Shown here: positions 16,613 to 25,721 of the stretch, piece after piece
Numbering within the stretch: the stretch's first letter is position 1
How the letters are laid out: each line of letters opens with the position of its first letter
From: Rubrivivax sp.
Lineage (GTDB): Bacteria; Pseudomonadota; Gammaproteobacteria; Burkholderiales; Burkholderiaceae_C
Assembly: GCA_016789865.1 (NCBI GenBank)
Contig: JAEUPC010000225.1
Coordinates: forward strand, 1 to 64,000
Direction: 5' to 3'
Length of the DNA: 64,000 bases
The notes under the pieces: model-generated
What the model was told of the DNA's origin: nothing
Seen by the model: the letters and a program-made list of their open reading frames with translations, nothing else
The model's database searches: none
Program-made: the position numbers and the translations under genes

Positions 16613-17566
16613 TCAATCTGCCGGCTGGTCTTCGAGCGCCGACTCGCGCATCCAGCGCAGCAGGTCGGCCAGGCGCTCGCGGCTGTCGTCGAGGTCCTCG
16701 GCCGAGGCCACGGCGACCTCCGGCACACCGGCCACCTCGATCAGCTCGAGGATCAGCGTGTTCATGCTGTTGAAGTACTGCTGCCGCCACACACCGGGGA
16801 CCGTGGTCGAGCCGATGTGGCAGTTGCCGAAGCCGCGCGAGATGACGGCCACCGGCCCGACGGGCAGGGCCTCGCCGAGCACCTGCCGGTCGGCCGGGCT
16901 GAGCGGCAGCAGGCTCAGGTTGATCTGCCCGCCGCGGCCGCCGGCGCGCAGCGTGGCGATGCGGGCACGCAGCTCGGCCAGCAGGGCCGGGGCGTTCATC
17001 GTGCCGGCGGGCCAGGGCAGGGGGTCGGCGACGTCGTCGGTGCCCTGCGCGGCGGCCTCCAGCACCACGTCGGGCAGCGCGCCGGCCTCGAGCCAGTAGC
17101 GCGTGAGCCGGCCGTCGCCGTCGAGCTCTCCGCAGCGCCACACCCCGGCGAAGACGCTTTCCTGTGCGTGGACGGCGCGGCCCCCGGCCGGCGCCGCCAG
17201 GCGGATCGAGACCTCGCCTTCGCCAAGAACCTCGTTGGTCAAGGCCAGCGCCGCGGGTGACAGGGTGTCCAGCACGACGCGCGGGTGGGCACCGGGCGCA
17301 TCGGGAGCATCGGGTGCGGCCAACGCCTGCGCGGCGGCGGGGGCGACGACGTCGGATGCGGCTGAAAGCGGCTGCATGGCATCGAGCAGCGCCTGCAGCG
17401 CAGCCACCGACTCGAACATCAGCGAGGCGGGCACGCGCTCGGGCACGTGCGGCATCTCGAAGGTGTCCATCCACCGCGGCAGCGGCAGCACTTCCAGCGC
17501 CGCGTCATCCTCGGGCTGCGAACCCGGTCCGACGGCACGCACGGGAATCGGGACCGGGCGTTGCAT
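16613..17566 (-). CDS. hupH: Hydrogenase expression/formation protein HupH (HyaF/HoxQ)
   Basis: 317 residues. The family signatures NEVLGEGEVSIRL, YWLEAGALPDVVL and QYFNSMNTLILELIEV are present. HupH-type proteins help mature the small subunit before export. AAGGAG precedes the ATG at 17566. With the rubredoxin it forms a short minus-strand operon detached by ~14 kb from the hydrogenase structural genes at the window start. Two FNR-like dyads lie upstream (17655 and 17720). No other hyp or hup gene is visible in the window. Confidence 0.93.
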   Translation of the reverse strand: MQRPVPIPVRAVGPGSQPEDDAALEVLPLPRWMDTFEMPHVPERVPASLMFESVAALQALLDAMQPLSAASDVVAPAAAQALAAPDAPDAPGAHPRVVLDTLSPAALALTNEVLGEGEVSIRLAAPAGGRAVHAQESVFAGVWRCGELDGDGRLTRYWLEAGALPDVVLEAAAQGTDDVADPLPWPAGTMNAPALLAELRARIATLRAGGRGGQINLSLLPLSPADRQVLGEALPVGPVAVISRGFGNCHIGSTTVPGVWRQQYFNSMNTLILELIEVAGVPEVAVASAEDLDDSRERLADLLRWMRESALEDQPAD

Positions 17567-17654
17567 CGAGGCGATCTCCTTGCCCGGGCGCGGGGCCTCG
17601 GGCGGCAAATCAGCGAACGTGGTCCGAGCGTAGGAGCGCCTTGGTGCCGGGCGC

Positions 17655-17668
17655 TTGCTGCATGTCAA
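17655..17668. promoter_or_regulatory. Weak FNR-like dyad upstream of hupH
   Basis: TTGCT-GCAT-GTCAA keeps eight of ten positions. It is 89 bp from the hupH start and 164 bp from the divergent small gene. Confidence 0.35.
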
Positions 17669-17719
17669 TCGCGCCCGCGGGCGCGCCGGCACAGACTGCA
17701 CCCGGGCCGCGGGGCCGCG

Positions 17720-17733
17720 TTGACGCGGGTCAA
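17720..17733. promoter_or_regulatory. FNR/ANR-like site in the hupH divergent promoter region
   Basis: TTGAC-GCGG-GTCAA is a perfect dyad matching eight of ten consensus positions symmetrically. It is placed between hupH (minus) and the microprotein gene at 17832 (plus). Confidence 0.55.
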
Positions 17734-17831
17734 CGCCGGTGGGCTCGGGCGTGCCGATGATGGCCTGTGAAGAGAACGCCTGGGCGCGGCGGAAAGCGCC
17801 GCATCGGGCACCCGCAGCAGAGGAGATGGTC

Positions 17832-18041
17832 ATGGATTCGAGCAAGTCGCTGCGTCGCGCAGCCATCGCCGTGGCCGGCTGGGCCGTGATGGGCAGTGCG
17901 CTCGCCCACCCGGGCCACCCCCACGAGAACTGGCTGGCCGAAGTGCTGCATGCCGCTCAAGGGCTCGCGCCGCTGCTGGCGCTGATGATGCTGGGCGTGG
18001 GCGCGGCGGTGGCCTTCCGCAGCTGGGATCGCACGCACTGA
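17832..18041 (+). CDS. His-rich 69-residue membrane microprotein
   Basis: Start chosen at the ATG six bases after AGGAG; an ATG two codons earlier is possible. The protein has a hydrophobic N-terminus ending at SALAHP (signal peptide-like), a HPGHPHENW metal-binding-looking stretch and one C-terminal helix (LAPLLALMMLGVGAAVAF). The spacing LAEVLHAAQGLAPLLALMMLGVG recalls the first helix of the HupE/UreJ nickel permeases, but the HPxxGxDH metal motif is missing. No function is recognised. Divergent from hupH with FNR-like sites between. Confidence 0.65.
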   Translation: MDSSKSLRRAAIAVAGWAVMGSALAHPGHPHENWLAEVLHAAQGLAPLLALMMLGVGAAVAFRSWDRTH

Positions 18042-18092
18042 GACCACCCAGCGGTGCGGTGCCCGGCGCCGTTCGAGGGGCGCGGGGTGGCC

Positions 18093-19421
18093 TCAGGGCC
18101 GCACGCGGTCGATCGTCAAGGCCAGGGCGCCGGCCGGCGCGTGCGGCGTACTTTCGCCTTCCAGGTCGCCGGGTTCCGGCGTGGCGTTGCCTTTCTTCGA
18201 GATGCGCGCCTGCACCACCACCTGGGCAAAGGCCGACAGGCGCATCTGCGGGGTCATCGCCATCGCGTCGTCGAGTTGAACCTGCGCCGGCAGGGCACTG
18301 GCGCTGAGCCGCGCGATCGCCAGCGGCATGCGCGGCCCTTCGGCGGCGCGCGCGAAGACGAAGAGCGTGTCGCCCGGTTGCACCTTGGCAGCCAGCGCGG
18401 GTGCCAAGGCCACCGACACGCGCAGCACGCCGCCCGCGACCGGTGCGGAAGCTGCCGCCGAGGATGCCGCGGCGACGGCAGGCGCGGCGGGGGCTGCCGC
18501 CGATGCCGCCGCCCTGGGCGCAGCCGGCGGCACCGCCTGGACGGCGCCTGCGCTGCCGGCACCGACGGCCGCGCCGCCGGCCTTGGCCTGCGCTTCGGCG
18601 ATGCCGCCGGCCAGGCCCTGCTCCAGTTCGCTGCCGGGGGGCGCGTTCTCGCGCGCGCGGGTCCAGTGCTTCACGGCCGTGGCGTAGTCGCCACGCACCA
18701 TGGCCGAGGTGCCGGCCAGCGCCAGCGACTTCAGGTGATTGGGGTCGAGTGCCAGCGCGCGGGCCAGCAGCCGGTCGGTTTCGGGTGAGAACTGGCGGCC
18801 CTGCGCCATGGCCATCGCGTCGACGTAGTCGGACAGCAGTTGCGCGTCTTCGCGGCCCAGCTCCAACGCCTTCTTGTACGCGTCACGCGATTCCCCGAAG
18901 CGGCCCAGTTGCGCGTACGAGCGGCCCAGCAGCGCCCAGCCCTCGGCGTTGTCGGGCTTGTCCTTCATCTTCTGCGCCAGGCGCGCGACGGCGCTCTCCA
19001 TGTCCTGCAGCGCGGCGTGTCCGTCCTGGGCTTGCGCGGCCGCGGCCGCCGCGGGGTCCATGGCGTCGCGGTTGCCCAGGTGCAGGTACAGCGCCAGCGC
19101 GGTCACGGGCAGCACCAGTGCCAGGGCGACCATGCCGCCGCGGCCGGCGGAGGCCACGCCGACCGTGCGCGCCTGCACGCCGCCGCCGCCTTCCTCGATG
19201 ACGCGGCGCTCGATCTCGGCACGCGCGGCGGCGTGCTGCTCGGCCTCGAGGCGGCCGGCAGCGAGCTCGCCATCCAGCTCGGCGAGCTGGGCGCGCAGCA
19301 CGCGCAGGTTGGTTTCGGCGGTGTTGTCGGTGAGCACGCGCGCCGGCGCGAGCAGCGGGCGCAGCAGCACCACCAGCACGGCCGCGACGAGCGCCGCGGC
19401 GACGATCCAGAACACGGTCAT
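18093..19421 (-). CDS. ccmI: Cytochrome c biogenesis protein CcmI
   Basis: 442 residues. Two N-terminal membrane helices (1-22 and ~95-115) flank a cytoplasmic coiled loop (TNLRVLRAQLAELDGELAAG). TPR repeats follow (KPDNAEGWALLGRSYAQLGR, LDPNHLKSLALAGTSAMVRG). An Ala/Pro-rich linker leads to a C-terminal periplasmic domain (LRVSVALAPALAAKVQPGDT). CcmI chaperones apocytochrome c to the CcmFH ligation complex. It closes the ccm operon, 13 bp after ccmH. Confidence 0.95.
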   Translation of the reverse strand: MTVFWIVAAALVAAVLVVLLRPLLAPARVLTDNTAETNLRVLRAQLAELDGELAAGRLEAEQHAAARAEIERRVIEEGGGGVQARTVGVASAGRGGMVALALVLPVTALALYLHLGNRDAMDPAAAAAAQAQDGHAALQDMESAVARLAQKMKDKPDNAEGWALLGRSYAQLGRFGESRDAYKKALELGREDAQLLSDYVDAMAMAQGRQFSPETDRLLARALALDPNHLKSLALAGTSAMVRGDYATAVKHWTRARENAPPGSELEQGLAGGIAEAQAKAGGAAVGAGSAGAVQAVPPAAPRAAASAAAPAAPAVAAASSAAASAPVAGGVLRVSVALAPALAAKVQPGDTLFVFARAAEGPRMPLAIARLSASALPAQVQLDDAMAMTPQMRLSAFAQVVVQARISKKGNATPEPGDLEGESTPHAPAGALALTIDRVRP

Positions 19422-19434
19422 GGCACTCTTGTCG

Positions 19435-19986
19435 TTACTTCTTCGGTACGCCGCCGCCGGCGGCGGCCGCGTTCAGCAGCTCGCGGGCGCGCCGCTGTTC
19501 GGCTTCGGACAGCGGCTGCGGCGCGGCCAGCGCGCGGCGGCGCGACAACGTGCGCCACAGCACGAAGGCCATCGCGGCCAGCAGCAGGAAGGGGCCCACC
19601 CACAGCAGCCACGTGGTGGGCTTGACCGGCGGCGTGTAGAGCACGAAGTCGCCGTAGCGCGCCACCATGTAGGCGCGGATCTCGGCGTCGCTCTTGCCGG
19701 CACGCAGCTGCTCGCGCACCTGGTTGCGCAGGTCCACCGCGAGGTCGGCGTGCGAGGCGGCGATGGTTTCGTTCTGGCACACCAGGCAGCGCAGCTCGGC
19801 GGCGATCTTCAGCACGCGCTCTTCCAGCGCAGGGTCCAGCGCCAGCGGGCGCGCCTGCGGTCCCGCGGCGCCGGCGGGGGGCGCAGCCGGAGCCGGCGGC
19901 TGGGCTTGCGCGAAGACCACGTTCCCCGCCACGCAGGCGCAAATCGCCAGGCCGGCAAGCAAGGTGCGAAATGCCGGCGCGCTCAT
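19435..19986 (-). CDS. ccmH: Cytochrome c maturation thiol oxidoreductase CcmH
   Basis: 183 residues: signal peptide, the active-site motif LRCLVCQNETIAASHADLA (CXXC, residues ~66-69), and a membrane anchor (WLLWVGPFLLLAAMAFVL). CcmH reduces or holds the apocytochrome CXXCH thiols before heme attachment. A Pro/Ala-rich spacer after the signal peptide is longer than in E. coli. Start overlaps the ccmG stop by 4 bp. Confidence 0.96.
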   Translation of the reverse strand: MSAPAFRTLLAGLAICACVAGNVVFAQAQPPAPAAPPAGAAGPQARPLALDPALEERVLKIAAELRCLVCQNETIAASHADLAVDLRNQVREQLRAGKSDAEIRAYMVARYGDFVLYTPPVKPTTWLLWVGPFLLLAAMAFVLWRTLSRRRALAAPQPLSEAEQRRARELLNAAAAGGGVPKK

Positions 19987-20504
19987 TTCAGCTTCCTCAC
20001 CAGCGGCACGATCTTGTCGCGCAGCGCCTCGGGCGTGATGGGGCCGATCTGCTTGAAGCGGATCACGCCCTCCTTGTCGACGACGAAGGTCTCGGGCACG
20101 CCGTAGACGCCGTAATCGATGCCCACGCGGCCGTCGCGGTCGACGATCACGGTGGCATAGGGGTTGCCGTGGCGGGCCAGCCAGGTCTTGGCGTCTTCGG
20201 TCTTGTCCTTGTAGTTCAGCCCGATCAGCTTGATGCCCGACTCGCGCGCCAGTTGCGTGACCAGCGGGTGCTCGGTGAGGCACGGCGTGCACCAGCTGGC
20301 GAACACGTTGAGCACCCAGACCTGGCCCTTGAGCTGCTCGGCGGCCACCTGCACCGCGGGGTTGTCCAGCCGGGGCAGCACGAAAGCCGGGGCGGGCTTG
20401 TTGACCAACGGCGAGGGCACCTCGCGCGGGTTCAGGCCGAGGCCCACGAAGAGGAAGCCCGCCAGCACGACGAAGAGGGCCAGCGGGATGAGATAGCGCT
20501 TCAT
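19983..20504 (-). CDS. ccmG: Thiol:disulfide interchange protein CcmG (DsbE)
   Basis: 173 residues: N-terminal membrane anchor (YLIPLALFVVLAGFLFVGL), thioredoxin fold with active site ASWCTPCLTEHP, and the DsbE marker YGVYGVPETFVVD with cis-Pro. It keeps CcmH or apocytochrome cysteines reduced in the periplasm. Located between ccmF (85 bp upstream) and ccmH (4-bp overlap). Confidence 0.96.
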   Translation of the reverse strand: MKRYLIPLALFVVLAGFLFVGLGLNPREVPSPLVNKPAPAFVLPRLDNPAVQVAAEQLKGQVWVLNVFASWCTPCLTEHPLVTQLARESGIKLIGLNYKDKTEDAKTWLARHGNPYATVIVDRDGRVGIDYGVYGVPETFVVDKEGVIRFKQIGPITPEALRDKIVPLVRKLK

Positions 20505-20589
20505 GGAGTACGGGTGACCCGGGGCCTCGAGGCTGGCGCTGCGGGTGGTGTGGTGGGTCGGGCGGCCGAGGGCATGGCTCAGCGCAGCC

Positions 20590-22581
20590 TCAGGCCGCGG
20601 CCGAGCCCTTGGGCACATCAGCGGCCTCGGCCGCGGCCCGCCGGCCGGCGAGGCGATAGCGCCGGTCGGCCACGGCGAGCAGGCCGCCCAGCGCCATCAA
20701 CACCGTGCCGCCCCAGATCCAGTTGACGAAAGGCTTGACGTACAGCCGCACGCTCCAGGCCTTGCCGTCTTCGAGCGGCTCGCCCATCGAGACATACAGG
20801 TCGCGCGTGAAGCCGCGGTCCAGCGCCACCTCGGTCATCGGCATGCGGCTGACGGTGTAGCTGCGCTTCTCCGGGCGCAGCACGTCGACGAGCTTGCCAT
20901 CCTTGCTCACTTCGAACGTCGCGCGCACGGCCTGGTAGTTGGGGCCCTGCACGTCGCGCAGGCCGACGAGCTTGAAGTCGTAGCCGCCGGCCTGGGCGGT
21001 GCTGCCGATCTCCATGCGCAGGTCCTGCTCGGTCTGGTAGCCGCCCACCAACGTGACGCCGACGATGAACACGCCCATGCCGAAGTGCGCCAGCAGCATG
21101 CCGTACCAGCTGCCGGTCTGCGTGGCGAGGCGCTGACCCCACACCGCGCGCGGCTGGCCCTGCACGCGCTGATGGAGGGTGAACAGCGTCGTGGCCATGA
21201 TCCAGAACGCCAGGAAGAGTGCAAAGCCGATCATCGGCGTCCACTTGCCGAGGACGAGCGGCGCCACGAGCGCGGCGACGAAGCTGGCGGCAAACGCCCA
21301 GCGCAGCAGCACGGCGAGCTCGGGCAGCGAGGCCTTCTTCCACTTGGCGATCGGGCCCACCCCCATCAGGAACATCGCCGGCACCATCAGCGGCACGAAC
21401 ACCGCCTCGAAGTAGGCCGGGCCGACCGAGATCTTGCCCAGGTTCAGCGCGTCCAGCGCCAGCGGGTACAGCGTGCCGAGCATCACCGCGGCGGTGGCCA
21501 CCATCAGCAGCACGTTGTTGGCCAGCAGCAGCCCTTCGCGCGACACCGGCTCGAACATGCCGCCCACGCCGACCTTCGGCCCGCGCCACGCGAACAGCGC
21601 CAGCGAGCCGCCGATGACGACGAACAGGAAGGTCAGGATGAACACGCCGCGCGCCGGGTCGGTGGCGAACGCGTGCACCGACGACAGCACGCCCGAGCGC
21701 ACGAGGAAGGTGCCCATCAGGCTGAGCGAGAACGCCAGGATCGCCAGCAGCACCGTCCACATCTTGAAGCCGCCGCGCTTTTCGGTCACGGCCAGCGAGT
21801 GGATGAGCGCGGTGCCGGCCAGCCACGGCATGAAGGAGGCGTTTTCCACCGGGTCCCAGAACCACCAGCCGCCCCAGCCGAGCTCGTAGTAGGCCCAGGC
21901 GCTGCCCAGCGCGATGCCCAGTGTGAGGAACACCCATGCCACGGTGGTCCAAGGCCGCGACCAGCGTGCCCAGGTGCTGTCGAGCCGGCCCGAGATGAGC
22001 GCGGCGATCGAAAACGCGAACGCCACCGAGAAGCCGACGTAGCCCATGTACAGCAGCGGCGGGTGGAACACCATGCCGGGGTCCTGCAGCAGCGGGTTCA
22101 GGTCGCGGCCGTCGGCCGCCGCCGGCAGCAGGCGCTCGAACGGGTTGGAAGTGAACAGGGTGAACAGCAGGAAGCCCACGCTGACCAGGCCCATCACGCC
22201 GATCACGCGCGCCACCATCACGTCGGGCAGCTGGCGCGAGAACAGGGCCACGGCCACCGTCCAGCCGGCGAGGATCAGCGCCCACAGCAGGATCGAGCCC
22301 TCGTGGTTGCCCCACACCGCGGCGTAGCGGTAGGGCAGCGGCAGGGCGCTGTTCGAATGACTCGCCGCCAGCAGCACCGAGAAGTCGTTGTTGACGAAGG
22401 CGTGCGTGAGGCAGGCGTAGGCAACGACGAGCAGCGTGAACTGCACCAGCGCCGCCGGGCGGGCCAGCGCCACCCAGTTGGCCTGGCCGCGGAACGAACC
22501 CCACAACGGCAGCGTGCTCTGGGCCAGCAGCGCGACGACCAGCGCGAGGATCAGGGCGAAGTGGCCGATCTCGGGGATCAC
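20590..22581 (-). CDS. ccmF: Heme lyase CcmF
   Basis: 663 residues, about 14-15 membrane helices. The WWD heme-handling motif is [20 protein letters not shown] near residue 240, and flanking conserved His are seen ([13 protein letters not shown]). CcmF with CcmH and CcmI attaches heme from holo-CcmE to apocytochromes. Its start overlaps the ccmE stop by 4 bp. Confidence 0.97.
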   Translation of the reverse strand: MIPEIGHFALILALVVALLAQSTLPLWGSFRGQANWVALARPAALVQFTLLVVAYACLTHAFVNNDFSVLLAASHSNSALPLPYRYAAVWGNHEGSILLWALILAGWTVAVALFSRQLPDVMVARVIGVMGLVSVGFLLFTLFTSNPFERLLPAAADGRDLNPLLQDPGMVFHPPLLYMGYVGFSVAFAFSIAALISGRLDSTWARWSRPWTTVAWVFLTLGIALGSAWAYYELGWGGWWFWDPVENASFMPWLAGTALIHSLAVTEKRGGFKMWTVLLAILAFSLSLMGTFLVRSGVLSSVHAFATDPARGVFILTFLFVVIGGSLALFAWRGPKVGVGGMFEPVSREGLLLANNVLLMVATAAVMLGTLYPLALDALNLGKISVGPAYFEAVFVPLMVPAMFLMGVGPIAKWKKASLPELAVLLRWAFAASFVAALVAPLVLGKWTPMIGFALFLAFWIMATTLFTLHQRVQGQPRAVWGQRLATQTGSWYGMLLAHFGMGVFIVGVTLVGGYQTEQDLRMEIGSTAQAGGYDFKLVGLRDVQGPNYQAVRATFEVSKDGKLVDVLRPEKRSYTVSRMPMTEVALDRGFTRDLYVSMGEPLEDGKAWSVRLYVKPFVNWIWGGTVLMALGGLLAVADRRYRLAGRRAAAEAADVPKGSAAA

Positions 22582-23099
22582 TTGGGCGCTCCCTGGGCGG
22601 GCGGCTGCCCGGGCAGTATCTGGCCTTGCCCGGGCGGCTGCCCGGGCAGTTGGTTGTTCAGCGACTTCATCTGCCCCTTCTTGGCCATCTCCAGCGCGTC
22701 GGCGGCTTCGGGCGGCATGTAGTTCTCGTCGTGCTTGGCCAGCACCTGGTCGGCGACGAACACGCCATCGGCGCGCAGCTTGCCCTGCGCGACCACGCCT
22801 TTGCCCTCCTGGAAGAGGTCGGGCAGCATGCCGGTGTAGGACACGGGCACGGTCTTCGCGGTGTCGGTGACGACGAAGGTGACGGTCAGCCCGTTCGCGT
22901 CGCGCTTGATGCTGCCCTTCTCGACCAGCCCGCCGATGCGGAAGGCGCGGTCCTTTGGCGCCTCCTGCTGCGCCACCTGCGTGGGGCTGAAGAAGAACAC
23001 CAGGTTGCTGCGGAATGCGTTGAGCACGAGGCCGGTGGCCACGGCCAGCGTGGCCAGGCCACCGACGATGGCCAGCGTGCGTTTGGTGCGGGGTTTCAT
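22578..23099 (-). CDS. ccmE: Heme chaperone CcmE
   Basis: 173 residues: N-terminal membrane anchor, OB-fold and the covalent heme site His-Tyr in [12 protein letters not shown]. CcmE carries heme from CcmC to CcmF. The C-terminal tail is Gln/Pro/Gly-rich with a repeated [13 protein letters not shown] unit, which is longer than usual and probably disordered. Overlaps ccmD and ccmF by 4 bp each. Confidence 0.97.
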   Translation of the reverse strand: MKPRTKRTLAIVGGLATLAVATGLVLNAFRSNLVFFFSPTQVAQQEAPKDRAFRIGGLVEKGSIKRDANGLTVTFVVTDTAKTVPVSYTGMLPDLFQEGKGVVAQGKLRADGVFVADQVLAKHDENYMPPEAADALEMAKKGQMKSLNNQLPGQPPGQGQILPGQPPAQGAPK

Positions 23100-23266
23100 G
23101 GTTCGTCGCCCTCCGGAACCAGCGACATCAGGGCCTTGCGGCGCTGGCGCAACGCCAGCAGTTCGAACGCGACGCCCAGCGCCACGACGACGAACGAGCC
23201 CCAGACATAAAGCCCGTAGCCGCCCATCGCGAGGAAGTCGTCCACGCTCTTCCAGTACAGGTTCAT
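23096..23266 (-). CDS. ccmD: Heme exporter accessory protein CcmD
   Basis: 56 residues with one membrane helix ([20 protein letters not shown]) and a basic RQRRKAL end, the normal CcmD form. It helps release holo-CcmE from the CcmABC complex. Start at the ATG 23266; upstream text in the same frame is read-through and has no family similarity. Confidence 0.93.
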   Translation of the reverse strand: MNLYWKSVDDFLAMGGYGLYVWGSFVVVALGVAFELLALRQRRKALMSLVPEGDEP

Positions 23267-23318
23267 CGTGCTCTCGTCGGTGCTCTCGTCGGTGCCGTGG
23301 CGGCCGCGGTGCCGGGCC

Positions 23319-24080
23319 TCACGGCGTGGCCGGCTGCGCCAACGCCGTGCCCAGGTGCTCGTGGGTCCAGGCGGCGCCGCGCTCGCGCTCGAGGATGACG
23401 TGGCGCACACGCGCGAACACCACGGCGAAGCAGTAGGCCCACGCCGCCAGCGCCATGATCAGCATGCCCTGCAGCATGATGGCGGCCATCGTGGGCGCCT
23501 TGTTGACGCTGACCGAGGCGCCCTGGTGCAGCGTGTTCCACCACTTCACCGAGAAGTAGATGATCGGCACGTTCACCACGCCGACCATGGCCAGCACGGC
23601 GCTGGCGCGGTCGGCGCGGCGCTCGTCCTCGATGGCCGCGCGCAGCGACATGTAGCCGATGTACAGGAACAGCAGGATCAGCGTGGAGGTCAGCCGCGCA
23701 TCCCACACCCACCATGTGCCCCAGGTGGGCTTGCCCCACACGGCGCCGGTCCACAACGCCAGGAACGCCATCAGCGCGCCGGTGGGCGCGATGGCCTGCG
23801 CCAGCATGAATGCCAGCCGCGCGTTGAACACCAGCCCCACCGCGGCCCAGAACGCCATCGCCACGTACAGCACCATCGCCGTCCAGGCGGTGGGCACGTG
23901 GATGAAGATGATGCGGTAGCTGTCGCCTTGCTGGAAGTCGGTGGGCGCCACCAGCAAGCCGATGGCAAGCCCCCACGCGGCGAGCGCGGCGGCGGCCACG
24001 GCGAACCATGGCACCAGCTTGCCCGCCAGCCAGTAGAAGCGCTGCGGGGCGGCGAAGTAGGACCAGGTGATGCGGGGCAT
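23319..24080 (-). CDS. ccmC: Heme transporter/handling protein CcmC
   Basis: 253 residues, six membrane helices. The tryptophan-rich heme motif WGTWWVWDARLTS and flanking His (FIHVPTAWTA and WWNTLHQGASV) are intact. CcmC presents heme to CcmE. It is separated from ccmB by about 97 bp and from ccmD by 52 bp. Confidence 0.97.
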   Translation of the reverse strand: MPRITWSYFAAPQRFYWLAGKLVPWFAVAAAALAAWGLAIGLLVAPTDFQQGDSYRIIFIHVPTAWTAMVLYVAMAFWAAVGLVFNARLAFMLAQAIAPTGALMAFLALWTGAVWGKPTWGTWWVWDARLTSTLILLFLYIGYMSLRAAIEDERRADRASAVLAMVGVVNVPIIYFSVKWWNTLHQGASVSVNKAPTMAAIMLQGMLIMALAAWAYCFAVVFARVRHVILERERGAAWTHEHLGTALAQPATP

Positions 24081-24177
24081 GGGGCGGCAGCTCGAACCCG
24101 GCGGCGCGCAGCGCGTGCCGGGCCTGTGTCGTCATCGTCGTCGTGGGGGCTGATTATCTTTCGCCGAAAACCCTCGT

Positions 24178-24948
24178 TCAGTCGAGGCTGATACGCAGCG
24201 CCGTGGCCGCCGCCCAGGGTGCGCCGAACAATGCCAGCGTCAGCATGGCCCCGAGCAACGAGAGGTGAGCAGTGGCATCCAGCCCCGCGCCCACCGCCTC
24301 CACGGCCCCCGCGCCGAAGATCAGCACCGGTGTCACCAGCGGCAACACCAGCAACGCCAGGAGTACCGCTGCCCCGCGCACACCCACCGTGAGCGCCGCG
24401 CCGATGGCGCCGATGAGGCTCAGGATCGGGGTGCCGATGAGCAGCGAGACCACCAACATGCCGATCTGCACCGCAGGCAAGCCATATTGCACGGCCAGCA
24501 GCGGCGCCACGATGACGAGCATCAAACCGCTGAGCAGCCAGTGCGCGGCCACCTTGGACAGCACCAGCAGCGGCAGCGGCGTGGCCGAGAGCAGCAGCTG
24601 CTCCAGTGTGCCGTCGTGAGCGTCGTCGGCAAACAGGCGCGGCATCGAGAGCATGCTGGCCAGCAGCGCGGCCACCCACACGATGCCCGGGCCCATGCGC
24701 ACCAGCAGTTGGGGCTCGGGGCCCACGCCCAGCGGGAACAGGCTCGTGACGATGACGAAGAAGATGGCTGCGCCCAGCGTGTCGGCCTTGCGGCGCTGGG
24801 CCAGCAACAGGTCGCGCTTGAACAGCGCCGTGAGGATGGCCAGCGTGCCGGCGGCCGGCAGCGCACCCCCCTGCGTGACCGCAGGCGGTGCAGGCGCCGC
24901 CCGGTCTTTCGCGGGTGGCGCGGGTGCAGCGGCGGAGTGATCGTTCAC
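24178..24948 (-). CDS. ccmB: Heme exporter membrane protein CcmB
   Basis: 256 residues with about six membrane helices, and family motifs FKRDLLLAQRRKADTL and LLLSATPLPLLVLSKV. It is the permease partner of CcmA. The GTG start overlaps the ccmA stop (GTGA). This gives an N-terminal extension of ~35 Ala/Pro-rich residues compared with E. coli CcmB; an internal start cannot be excluded. Confidence 0.94.
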   Translation of the reverse strand: MNDHSAAAPAPPAKDRAAPAPPAVTQGGALPAAGTLAILTALFKRDLLLAQRRKADTLGAAIFFVIVTSLFPLGVGPEPQLLVRMGPGIVWVAALLASMLSMPRLFADDAHDGTLEQLLLSATPLPLLVLSKVAAHWLLSGLMLVIVAPLLAVQYGLPAVQIGMLVVSLLIGTPILSLIGAIGAALTVGVRGAAVLLALLVLPLVTPVLIFGAGAVEAVGAGLDATAHLSLLGAMLTLALFGAPWAAATALRISLD

Positions 24949-25571
24949 AGCGCCACCGCCAGCGGCTCGCGCGCGCCGGCATGCTGGTCGATCGGCACCG
25001 CCTGGTGGCTGGTCAGCACGACCACGCCGTCGCGCGCAAGGTGCGAGCGCAGCAGGTCCGACAGCCACTGGGTGGCGGCGACGTCCAGCGCGTTGAACGG
25101 CTCGTCCAGCACCCACAGCGCTCGGTCGGCGGCCAGCGGCAACCGCGCCAGCAGCACGCGCCGGCGCTGCCCGGCCGACAGCACGCGCGCCGGCAGGTGC
25201 TCGCGCCCCGCGAGGCCCGCTTCGGCCAGCGCCGCGCGCGCCTGCTTCGCATCGGGCGCGTCGCCGGCAAGCATCGACATCGCGCGCAGGTTCTCGGTCG
25301 CCGTCAGGTCATCCTTCAGCGACGCCGCGTGCCCGCACCACAGCAGTTCGCGGTGGAAGCCCTCGCGTTGCGCGGCGATGGGTTCGCCGCGCCAGTGCAC
25401 GGCGCCCGCCGTGGGCGTGGCCAGGCCCACCAGCATGCGCAGCAGAGTCGTCTTGCCGGCGCCGTTGGGGCCGGTGACGCGCACCAGGCGGCCGGCCTCG
25501 GCCTCGAAACGAAGGCCGCTGAAAAGCGCGCGCCGGCCGCGGCGCGCTTCGAGGTCGATGACGGCGAGCAC
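24945..25571 (-). CDS. ccmA: Heme exporter ATP-binding protein CcmA
   Basis: 208 residues with a complete ABC ATPase: Walker A GPNGAGKTT, signature LSAGQRRRVLLARL, Walker B ALWVLDEPFNALD and switch His in VVLTSHQ. It powers release of holo-CcmE. First gene of the nine-gene ccm operon running 25571 to 18093. About 150 bp separate it from mtrB upstream. Confidence 0.96.
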   Translation of the reverse strand: MLAVIDLEARRGRRALFSGLRFEAEAGRLVRVTGPNGAGKTTLLRMLVGLATPTAGAVHWRGEPIAAQREGFHRELLWCGHAASLKDDLTATENLRAMSMLAGDAPDAKQARAALAEAGLAGREHLPARVLSAGQRRRVLLARLPLAADRALWVLDEPFNALDVAATQWLSDLLRSHLARDGVVVLTSHQAVPIDQHAGAREPLAVAL

Positions 25572-25634
25572 GGCGCGGACTTTAGCGGCCGTCTACGGCG
25601 TGCTCCGGTGCACCCGAGGGCCTGCCCGCCGTGG

Positions 25635-25669
25635 AAAACCCGCGGGCGCGTGCGCGCCACGCCCGCGGG
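25635..25669 (-). terminator. Intrinsic terminator after mtrB
   Basis: On the minus strand a 10-bp perfect stem (CCCGCGGGCG and CGCCCGCGGG, 11-nt loop) is followed by TTTTCC. It lies 53 bp past the mtrB stop and ahead of ccmA, so it separates the mtr and ccm operons. Confidence 0.65.
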
Positions 25670-25721
25670 CGCGCACCGCGCGCGCCGCCCGGTGCCGGCC
25701 CCGAGCCGTGCCGGCCCGGGG

